DNA of 64,000 nucleotides from Diphasiastrum complanatum (Eukaryota > Streptophyta > Lycopodiopsida > Lycopodiales > Lycopodiaceae). The notes under the pieces were generated by a model that searched no databases, had not been told where the DNA came from, and was given only the letters and a program-made list of their open reading frames with translations. Shown here one piece after another: positions 11,742 to 23,600 of the stretch. The DNA is taken from NCBI GenBank assembly GCA_029204225.1, contig CM055108.1:21767644-21831643 (forward strand), in the 5' to 3' direction. Position numbers and translations under genes: made by a program. Each line of letters begins with the position of its first letter. Within the stretch, counting starts at the first letter, position 1.

Positions 11742-13851
11742 ATGAGCGAGATCTTTGAGGGATACGAGAGACAATATTGTGAGCTATCAACGAGCCTAGC
11801 ACGGAAATGTTCATCTGTGGGTGCTCTCGATGGAGGTACCCCCCTTCTGTTTTCCATTTTGCTGATATGTTCCATTTTTCTCTTATTATCGGTTAATCAG
11901 CAGCATATGCTTGACTTATAGAGATTGCACCTATTTTAATTGAAGTATTCTGAGTAATGCGTTGTTTTTGAGAACATTTATGCGGTAAGCTTGAGTCTCT
12001 TTGGAGACATTTGATAATCTAAGCTTCAGGTTTGTTCCAAACAAAGAGTTGCAATTTCTGTAAGCGTTTTTTGAACATTATTAGCAATTGGTTTTGATCG
12101 CGACTCGACATTGTCTATTCTGCCCAGTTTATGATACGTTCTTTGTTCCCTTTTTTGCGTCCCCTCAAAGCTATGCTGATCTGATCTATAACAATTTTGT
12201 ATTAGGGTTAATGCTTCTTGGTTTCCAAGGGGAGGCTCGAACTTGAGACCAAAGAAACTTTGGATGTCAAGCTAACCAATTGAGCCAACTCCCTTGTTCG
12301 TATTAGGGTTAATGACACGTTTCTAATCGGAATTAGTCTACGGGTTTGATTTGCCATCTGCATCTCTAAAGCTCTTCTTTCAAAATGCAGTCAATGTATT
12401 TGAAACCATGTCCTTATGACATGTGGAAGTATAAGCACTTATCTTCAAATTGTAGGGCTTGGTACTCTAGTGCTCTTGTGAATGTGCAAGCATAGATGCC
12501 AAAGATGCTGTATTCTGTTTTATTCAGTGTTTCAACGTTTTGGGAGCCAAGGATGCTACTAGACGTTTTTGGCCCCCACTATGACTGAAACCAGCATAGC
12601 TTTTCAACTGTTTTCTTGGCTGTATGCATGTTTTGTTTTAAAGAAAGCTACTTGTTCATTGTTCTGTTTGTAATCTAACTGGCTACTGCAAGCTAGGAAA
12701 GACAACTACTTCTTGTTCTAGAATTAGAAACTAGGAATAGCCACCTGCATGTATCTATATCAAGAAATTTGAAAAATTCGATCACTTGGTATTATTTTTG
12801 GAATTCGATGCTCAGCCTCAAATACATTTATTAATGAGCATCCTGAAAGCTGTATAAAAACCCAGAAAAAGAAGGCTCGAATTTTTGAGCAGAAGATCGA
12901 AAAATTCAGGATCGAATTTTTTAGAATTTTTTGATACCAGATCAACTCGGAAAATCCGTAATTTTTCGAGTCAGTGTAAATTTTCGAGTCATTGTAAATT
13001 TCGATACTGTCGGTTAAAAATCCGATCCGCGTTAACAGTCCACCTACTTTGTACATTCAAAGGCGGTCGTAATAAATGAGGCAGATAGCATTTAATGCTA
13101 ATTAGATATTTAGCAAGTAAAATATATTTTGTAATAGACAAATAAACTGTGGATAGGAAGTTAGTTAAGAAATAATCTTCATCAGAAAACTTCTGATTTT
13201 TGAGTTTTCAGTAGCTAGCGTTATCACGCTCAACAAGATGAAGTTATTACTTCAAGCAATTGCATTTATTGGTGATATAATCAGAGTGCAATTTCAGTCT
13301 CACTACTGTATCGTTCATTTGCTCATCTGTATGAATCATTCATCTTGATTATTCTGCTGCTAACTGTGGCGCTTCCGATCCTACACGCACCCGCTCAAGC
13401 TTCTGTTGACTAACTTCTCGATTTCCGACATGGTATCAGAGTCTTTGTTTTGATTAGAGCTCCTCTAATCCAATATCAGTCAATCATCTCTAATAAACCA
13501 TCAATTTCCGATAATTATGACATGGCTTATTCATTCATAGGTATATTTGAAATTGCCGTATGCATTTGTGTTGCATTTTTGAGATGTCTCATTGGGTGCA
13601 TTTTTGTACTCGAAGGGCATTTGAAGTGCAATGAAAATGGGTTGAAAATGACATGGGCATTTAGAGATTTCTAGAGAAAGAACATGTGGCTTTAGAAACT
13701 CCTAGAAAGAGAAATTTCTAGAAAGAGAGAAGGCATAAAAGAGAGGAGAGAGAGGCGTCAAGATCATGAGAGAGAGAGAGAGAGTGAGAGGGAGAGGCAC
13801 TCCTTTTTTTATGTTTTAGGGTTTTTTAAGGTTTGACATAAAAAATAGCAA

Positions 13852-13915
<64 letters not shown>

Positions 13916-14565
13916 AAAGAAAGATCTTAATTAATGTCCTTGAAATACCCTAAGGTATATAGGACTAAGAAAAGGTACATGTCAAGTGTGCACATAGGAG
14001 CTTAAGGCTCAACCGTCTATAAAGAAAACGATAACTACAAATACAGTGCTTAAAAATGTCTGGTTCAATCAGGATCCAACAACCTGGAATGATATATCAT
14101 GATGTCCATTAGCACTTACTGGGAGCATCATGAATATAACTCCTGAAACAAAGTCTCTCAAGTTGGATAAGGTAAGCATGACCCTTCCCAAGTCGATCTA
14201 AGGCTGCCTGCCGCATACTGAAAATTGGACCACTGAATAGCACACCCAAATAAGTGTAAGATGAAAGACCATCAAGGAAAATCTTCTGACACTGCATGAA
14301 GGCTCTGGAAGTATTGAAGACCATCACTTTGGTCTTCGATATATTCACCCTCAATCCCCAACGGGTGCAAAAAGTGTGTAGGCTGTCCAAATGTCTCTGG
14401 AGTCCCTCTCTAGTTGGTGAGACTAAAGCCACATCGTCAACATATAGCAGTATAGCAATAAGTATGCCACCTAGATTACAACCGATCCCACCATCCTGTC
14501 TGATAACTGTCTCGAGCTCATCAATATATAGGCCAAATAGTGTAGGTGAAAGGGAACATCCCTGT

Positions 14566-14644
<79 letters not shown>

Positions 14645-17600
14645 AAGTAGCCTGTTCAAGGATTTGTAGTGCAGTAGTCAGAGAAACGTGAATGGTGAAG
14701 GAAATATGTGATTCATACAGAGTAGAAATCAGTGATATGAGACAAAAACTAAGAACTCTTGATTAAGCAAAAATGATCTAAAATTATCAGAGTACAAGAT
14801 GAGCAGCTATGGAGAAGCAGATCGACGCACAATATCTTGACCACACATCTCCTTGATTGTTCTAATCTGTTTATTGTAGCATGATCTATTATTGTAGCTA
14901 AGTATTGCTGAATGCAATTAACTGATATTACTTGATTAGTACAATATTAGACAACTATCGCTTTAAGGTTTATCACTAAGTACGTAGTAGAAAAACGTCA
15001 GTATCGTCCTTTACAGAGTCGATGACCTTGGGTTGAAACTGATATTGAGTTGATTCAATTCCGATCCGATTCGATTTATGTTGGATAGAAGTGGTTTTGA
15101 TTCGATCCGATTCAATCTGGATCTTGGATCAAAATGGTTTTCGATCCAGGTCGATTTGATCTCCATCTTGAGGATTATTGGTATTTCTTTATCATTTACA
15201 AGTGCAGGAACCACATTACAGATCAGATTTTCTTCTGACCTTTTGAAATTCAACACTCCCCCTTAATGTGGATCTTGGAATGCTTGGATTTCTAGATTTA
15301 AAATATTATTAAATCTGATATGATTGTCCTTTGATAATGGTTTGGTGAAGTAGTCAGTTGCCATAAAATTTGTTCTGCAGAAAATAAGAATAATTTCCTT
15401 GCTCTGTGCTTTTTTTCTAATATAGTGATATTGGATTTCGATATGTTTACTTCGAGCATGGAATCTTGGATTAGAGATAGTGCAATTGCGCTTTGATTAT
15501 CACAATAAGGGACAATAGGATTTTGTTGAGCAAGGTTGATGTCTACCAACAGATTTTTGAGTCAGATTGCCTCCTTGGTAGCATTTGTAGTAGCAATATA
15601 TTCTGATTCACTTTATGATAATGCCACTGAGGTCCGTTTTTGGCTATTCCATGATATTGGGCTTTCATTGAATAAGAACACAAAGTCTAAGGTCAATCTT
15701 CTAGTGTTGATATCCCTTGCCCACTTAGCATCTATGTAACCTATCAAAGTATTTTGCCATGATAGATGCAAAGATCCTTGAATATATTTCAAGACCTTCA
15801 AAAGAGCCTTCCAGTGTGTCAATCCAAGGTTAGATAAAGACTAGCTCAAAGTGTTATTGGAGTATGCTAAATCAGGACGAGTGCAAAGCATAACATACAT
15901 TAGGAGCCTACAATAGAATGAAAAGGATATTGCTTCATAGCCTCCTTTTCTGCCTTAGTTTGTGGACTCTGCTCTTTTGATAATTTTACTCCTAGATCTA
16001 AAGGAAAGTAGCTCGGTTTACAGTCTAGCACGCCATACTTACCCAACACATTCTTCAAGTATCTTTGTTGATTGATGTAAATCAGCCTGTTGGGTTGATC
16101 CCTGTGGATTTGAATTCTAAGACAACAGTGGGCTGGACCCAAATCCATCTCGTAGTCATGTGATAGCATATCCTTGAACTCCTTTAGATACTTTAGATTG
16201 TTACTGAATAGCAGTGTATCATCTACATATAAGGTGATGATAATGAAGGAAGTAGGATTAGATATTGAAGCAAACATTTGAATCTGCTGAGCTAGAAATA
16301 AAACCCTTTTGAACAAAGAACTGGTTGATCTTATGGAATCAGGTTCTTGAAGACTGTTTTAGTCCATAGAGAGCCTTGTGTAATTTGCATACAAGATGTT
16401 CTTGACCTTTGATCTTGTATCCTTCAAGTTGTGACATAAGAATGTTTTCTTCAATGGTTCCGTTTAGGAATGTTATTTGAACGTCCATTTAATGGACTTC
16501 AAGGTTGGCTGCAGCTGCAAATAATAGTAGGAGTCGAATTGAAGTATGCTTTACCATTGGGGTGAAGGTTTTTGAGTAGTCGATATTTGGAATTTGTAAA
16601 AATCCCTTTGCAACAAGTCGAGCCTTGAATCTATCGACTTTTCCATCAACATCATATTTGATTCTAAAAATCCATTTAGAGGAAATGGTATTTTGACCCT
16701 CTGGCAGCTCCATGACTCTCCATATATTGTTTAACATGAGAGAGTCATATTTTTTGTCCATGGCAGCCTTCCATTGATCAACATCATCATGTGACATAGT
16801 TTCTAGTACATTATTTGGTTCAAAAATAACAAGAAGGATCATCCATGAATCTTGAAGATGGATATTTGGGTCGATTTGACCTCCTTGGAGTTATTATATC
16901 GACCTGATGCTGTTTTTCCAGTGGTTCTTGATCCGACTCAGAATTGACCTTGGAGTCGGAAGTAGTAGCCACGGGAATAGTGGGCTTCTTGCCCTTTAGG
17001 TCATAAACTGATCTTCTACAAGTATTACATCTCTACTAGTATAACACTTTCATGTAACTAGATTGTAGAGTTTGTATGCTTTATGATCAGAAAAATATCC
17101 TACAAAGATTGATTTAGTGCTAGTTTTTCTAGCTTTTATCTTAATTCAACAGGTACTTCAGAAAAAGTGATGCATCCAAAAACTCGTAAATGCTTGAGAG
17201 AGGGTTTCGTCGATCTTGTCCACACCTCATGCAGAGTCTTTTTGTCGAGGACCTTAGTGATGCATCGATTTTGTATATAGGCTGCAGTAGATATTCCCTC
17301 CGCCCAAAATTACTTAGGAAGCGAGGCATGGGCCAGCATGCACTTAGCATTCTCTATGAGAGTTCTATTCTTCCTCTCAGCTACACCATTGTACTGAGGT
17401 GAGTAGTTAGTAGTAAATTGTTGTAATATCCCGTGTGCCTTGTTGTAGTCCTTGAACTCATTTGATGTGAATTCTCCCCCTCCATTAGTACGTAAAGGCT
17501 TGATTCTTCTTGAGGTCTGCGTCTCTATAGATGCCTTTGAATAGCTTGAAGAACTCGAAAGCTTCAGATTTGTACTTCATAAAATAGGTCAAAATAAAAG

Positions 17601-20600
17601 CTAGTATATAGTTGGCTCCCCCAATGGAAGAAGTTTGCATAGGTCCACAAATGTCATTGTGAATAAGATCTAGTAAATATTTTGAAGAATGAGAATGGTC
17701 TATTTTAAAGGGAGTTCTAGAATGCTTGTCTAAAATGTAGTGTTCATAGACCGGAGAAATCAATTTACTATTAAAGTGTAGATATTGGACTATTTTTAGA
17801 CATGACATTTGCTGGGTACTATTTTGATTAAATGGCCTAATCTAAAATGCCAAAGCAGATTCGATTTTTCAGAAGTAGAAGTATGAAGAGCTTCACAATT
17901 GGTAGAGAAACAATGGCTTAATCTATAGAGGTAGCCACGCCTTTTAGCAAAAGCTAAAGTCCTCTTGGATTGGTCGAAGATACTGCATACTTCAGTATCA
18001 AACTCGACCCTATGACCCAAATTGTTTCGGTATCAAAACTGATCAAAACGGTTTTTGATCGAATTCGATTGGATCTTGATCTTGTGGGATGTTGATATTT
18101 CTGATTATTTACAAGTTGCAAGAACCACTTTACAGATCGGATTTTCACCCGACCTTTTGAAATCCAATATCAAAGCACCTGTTTCTAAGATTTGTCATTT
18201 AGGCTGAACACGCTCAATCCTTTCTACCATACCGATTTGTATGACTAATGGAAGACAAGTGATCTGCCTGCCTTTTTCTTATCTTCTTGTATGCCCTATA
18301 TGGCTGAGTGGAGTGAACCTCCTGACCTCAAGGAGAGGAAAGGAGGTGCTCACAACACGGCAAGACGCCAAATAGATGTGACCTTATGACCTATTGAGTG
18401 CCTGGTTTGTCATTGTGGGAGATTAAAGCCAAGGATCTTAAACTTGATGCTAGTAACCAGCAGGCATGAAAATCTTGACAGAGAGAATCCTTGCAAAGGA
18501 ACAAGTTTGATGTAAACTACTTTTATAAGCTTACCTGGATCCATAGAACCCACGGTTCTCAGAACCGTTGGTCTTGGGAACCGTGGGGTGAACCGTACCA
18601 CGGTTCTTGGACCGTGGTACGGTTCTTGTAATTAATTAATTGATTAATTAATTTTTTTTTTGACCCTTCTCCCCCCAAAATCCCTCCCACGGATTTTTGG
18701 CCCTCATTTCACTGTTTTTGGCCCTCAGTTCACTACTGTTTTTGGCACTCACGGCACTCACTGTTTTCGGCACTCACTGTTTTTTGGCACTCACTATTTT
18801 TGGCCCTCATTTCACTGTTTTTGGCAATCATGGCACTCACTGTTTTTGGCACTCACTTTTTTTTGCCACTCATTGTTTCTAGCCCTCACTGTTTTTGGCA
18901 CTCATGGAAGTAAAAAACAAATTTATTTATTAATTACCCCACCACGGTTCTTGGAACCAAACTTTGTGAACCTTACGGTTCCAAGAAGGCAAGATAAATC
19001 ACCTTATTTTCATAGTAGCGCATCAGTCCACACCCAACACATGAAATTTTCAACCTATGCACATGGCAACGGAGTTGTCATCCTACCCAGATGGTGATAA
19101 ATATGCCCACCATCTGCTTGCTGATCATCCGAGTATATGGGGCACAACCTTGCTCAGACTCAGCTCCTAATGTCTCATCATTTGGAGGAGACAATGGGTC
19201 ACCAAAAAGAGCAGTTTTGCTAAACGATACAGGTTCGCTTTTTGCTTTACATCCCTTGTTAAAAAAATATGTATTTTATAATTAAAAAAATTGGGTCAAG
19301 TTCTCAACGTCGTTTTAATCAGTTCAAGGCATAGTTGCACTGCGTTTCTAGAAACGTGTTTCTGTTCTGGTTTGAGGCAGCGTTTCTTAGAAACGTTTTT
19401 TTTTGAAGTTTTAATTTTTTATTTTTGTGGTCAATGTGGGTTTCAATTCAAAGCATTAATCAAGGGCAGTACATTTATGTAGGTTGCTGAATGTTTCAGG
19501 TACAATGTCGCCCAGTATAGGTGCATCAATCCCTGTTGGATTCTGTCAATCCCTATTGATTTTTTAATATCTGTTTTTTTTTCCAGAGATTCTGGATCCA
19601 GAAACGCGTTTCTGAGAACGTTTTTTTTCCCAGAAACGCGTTTCTGTGCAACTATGGTTCAAGGGTACAAGAAATTGGATTTGGCCTACATGTGTATATT
19701 AAGCATGTTTTCTTGTATTTTCAATTTCATGACCAAGTCATGCTTCTTTCAACTTCAATGTTTAAGTGCAAGTTTTTTATTGGAGATTAAAAAGTACAAT
19801 ATATCAACTAGGTCCCCAAAAAAAGTTTTATTGTTACAGGAAGTATGACGATTTTTTTATCTTGATTTTCTCAGAGCAAAAGAAACAGAAGCTGTTAGAG
19901 TTGAAGACTGGCTTGGATGAAGGAGAGTCCTTGGTACATCATCACCCAATTTGATGAGTACAATGCTAATCAATTATTTTACGTCTTATGCATTGTCTCT
20001 TAAAATATGTAAAGGACATTTATGGTTATTTATGTGCATGCCGTTCTTTTTTGTCCATTGAAAGGTGTTTGATTTTGCAAATTATAGCTTCGAAGAGTGT
20101 AAATATGTTATGTAAGTGTAGAGATGCGTTTAAATGAATGATATTGTTTAGAATGCTTTTCTGTGAGAAGTAGGCAGTAGGAACATTATAATACTCTGAA
20201 AAGAAAAGATGTGGACTAAGTATTATTTTAACTCCATGAGCTGTGGTTCTAGCAAGGTTTTTGGTTGATTGTAAAGGTTGGAGGGACGATTTTAGTTTGT
20301 ACATTGTATGCATAAGATTTTCAAAGATGCTCATTGGAAATTTGGGCGATGTGTTTCCTAATTTTCTTAGCTGGATTTATAGAGCATCCTAGCAATGACA
20401 GAAAATAGGATTGTTGAGAAGAAATTTTGGTTGTAATCAATGTATTAGACATTGTAATCTCTCTCTCTCTTATGGAGTCTGTGTTGGTTCCCTTAAAGTC
20501 CCAGCCACTAGCAACGTATTTATTTGTTTTGATAAACAAAAGGTTTGCAGCTTTAACTTGTGCAAGAATGCATTTGTTAGAATCTAGTGTAACTTTTTTT

Positions 20601-23600
20601 CCTTCACATGGAGTTGTTGCCTTGAAGGATTCCTCAACAGATTTGATGTTTTTGTGATTAATGTTTAATTATAATTTCAGGCGAATCATTATTTTAAAGA
20701 TTAATACCTTTTAGATTTGATATTTGTGATTGCAATCTATCTCTCAAAACATTATTTAGGTTGTGGATTCTTTTTGAAAGTTGGTGTAGTTTGGCTACTA
20801 GCTACCTTTTCTTAAGCATTATATACAAATCTAGTAGTTGAGATGATTATAAGCAAGTCTTTACTATGGTAATTTGGCTTTAGCACTTGTTTATCCATCA
20901 ACTAACTTTATGCCAAGAAGTCCCAAGTGCTTTTTGGAGTCTTTGAAGTTTTTTTTTCTAGAGTTCTTGGTTTCTGTTGGCACTAATTGTCTTGGCCCTA
21001 GGTCCATCCAATCTTCGCCACTGCCTAAGGATGTCCATGTTTCGATGTTTATGGTTCTTGCGACTCTTGCCACTCAGCTTAGCAAGTCTAGTCCCGATTT
21101 CGCTACTGTTGCTTCCCTTCTCCATGCCCTCATTCTTAAATGTATCCTTTTTGTACGGTCTCTTGAATGCTAAACAACCTTGCTAACCTCAAGACATTGC
21201 TTATCATTTCCTGTTTTATGTCTCCTTGACTTTGATCAGCGATATGTAGTTGAGATTGATGCTAGTGTTGCTGGGGTAGGGGTTCTTTATCAAAACTGGG
21301 GTGTGGTTGCCTACAAGTTCCACAATCTCTATTCCAATGATATCCGTTACACAATCCCTGAGAAGGAATCACTTGCCCATATCCATGTACCTGAAAGTGG
21401 TGTATACCTTGTCCACTTTGATATACACAGATCAACAATCCCTGAGAAAGGATCACTTGCCCATATCCATGTACCTCAGTGGTGTATAGTGTATACCTTG
21501 TCCACTGTGATATACACATCAATCCCTGAGAAAGAATCACTTGGACAAGGTATACATCACTTACCTCAAAGTGATGTATACCTAGTCCATTTTGATATAC
21601 ACAGATCATGAGTCCTCTGTTATATTTATCATATCTAAAAAGCCTCAGTGATTGCCAATGTCATTGGTTTCAGTTTTTGCAGACTATCCACTCTGACATT
21701 TATTACTGGGCAAGAAAGAGCACTGCTAGTCTTCTTATGTTTACCTACCTATCCTTTGGCCCTGACCACTGCTATACTTAATTAGTTCAACAGTCGACCT
21801 CATTCATATAAGTTTTGCTTGATTTTTTAGACCACCTATACATATGTTAAACCACTTGCTTTTGTGCAGGTTCACTCCCTTGTTGAATGCCTTTAGGAAT
21901 ATGGTGTCTGTTGCAATCCTAGTCATTCACCCCAAGCATTTGTTTGACGCGCACGTGTCCCCACAGTCAGAGGCCACTTTCAATTCCAAAAGTCTTTTGC
22001 TCATTTTAAGACTCTCCTCTATGGGCCCTTGAAGACTGACTTTTACTATCTTCAAAAAAGCTGCAATTTTTTATAACATAAGTTCTAGAAACCTCAAAAT
22101 CTAAATTCCTATTAAAGCTATAAAACTTCTTAGGGTGTTCTTTGCATGCCTTCTAATATTTATCTTTGGTTTTGTTGAAGATTCGAAGGATGGACTTGGA
22201 GGCCAGGAGTTTGCCTCCAACTCAGAAAGCCTCTCTTCTAGCCAAATTGAGAGAATACAAATCAGATTTGAACAATTTGAAACGGGAGGTTAAAAAGTCA
22301 TCGACAGTTCATGACCCACTTGCATCCAGAGACGAATTGCTTGAGGCTGGATTGGGTGACTCCATAACGGTGAGGAGTCTTATTGCTAACTGACTCTTCC
22401 AACTCTCTACTTGTAAAGCTTTGTATTTTCCAATTTGGTTAATTAGCAGTAAAGATTAGACTTCTTGTGGGGGAATCGTGTTTGTGAAAATTGCTTTTCT
22501 GATTTGTAGATACCTTTCTGGTGATGTTGCAGACATCTGGCGATGAGAGGGGCAGAATGCTGATGGCAACAGAAAGATTGAACCACTCTGGTGAAAGGAT
22601 CAAGGAAAGCAAAAGAGTATTGCTGGAAACAGAGGAAATTGGTGTTTCCATCCTTCAAGATCTCCATCAGCAACGTCAAACACTTTTACATACAAGGGAT
22701 ACAGTAAGCTACATCTTTCACTCTGTGTTCATGTTCATAGTCCGTAATTGTTAGAAATGAGTTTGTTCAATTGACATTTCATTGTGTTGGGCACTGTATG
22801 GGGTCCCTTGTGAATATTTTAAATGATTTTTTAACAATTTGTTTGTTAGGTAGCAGGTTTAGGTTACCGAACTTTTATGGGGGTCTCCATTGTGAATAAA
22901 CCAAGGCAAGCTATAGGCAAAACAACACATAGAGCGTGAAATTGACAATGGTACCAGAAACTATAACAGTCTCCATAAGAATGACAATAATAACAACCTG
23001 ATCTGAAGCTAAATGTGACTAGGCCTAAGCAAATATTATGCTAAGAACTACTTTCTGAGGAATCACTCTACCAATCAAGGAAGCATCATGCCTATTAATA
23101 GCTGACCGAGAGGTAAAATGAGTTAAGGCTAGATCCGGTAAGACTGAGCAACATTATCCTAATTCCAAGTCACTCCTGAGAAGAATAAGTGACCTTATGC
23201 TTATGCTAACAAGGCCCAAGAGGGATAATAACAAATAATAATATATCAAATGTTGGAGATTCGATATTCATTGTGGTCCCCAGAAATGGCCTACAACCCT
23301 CCCCGTCCTCAAAAGGGCACTATTCCTAGTGTTGGTGTGAAGAAAGAAGATGCCACAAAATGTACGCCTTTAAAAATTTAAAAAGTAAGACCATACAACT
23401 CAGTGCATATGTTGTAGAAGCGTCCAAAATGCTATGTTGAAGTTGATAAAAAAGGAAATATGTTCACCAACCATTCAATATGCCTTTCTCTTTGGATATA
23501 AATTTCAACAACACTAAATGAGCTGATATCTGCACCTACTACTATGCATCGACATTTTTCTCCGAGCAAAATTTGAACCTGCCATTCCTAAAGCCAGCTC

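Noticed and set aside
12214-12299. Functional tRNA gene
   Set aside because: Boxes are tRNA-like, but the anticodon arm does not form convincingly and the flanking 15-bp duplication marks it as a retroinsertion.
18660-19097. 145-codon Phe-rich frame
   Set aside because: Translation of the minisatellite at 18697-18906.
21351-21609. CRISPR-like array
   Set aside because: Three contiguous 84-bp units without unique spacers, in plant intronic DNA.
21180-21611. 143-codon frame with repeated peptide
   Set aside because: Gypsy RNase H start running into an 84-bp tandem array; not a repeat-protein gene.
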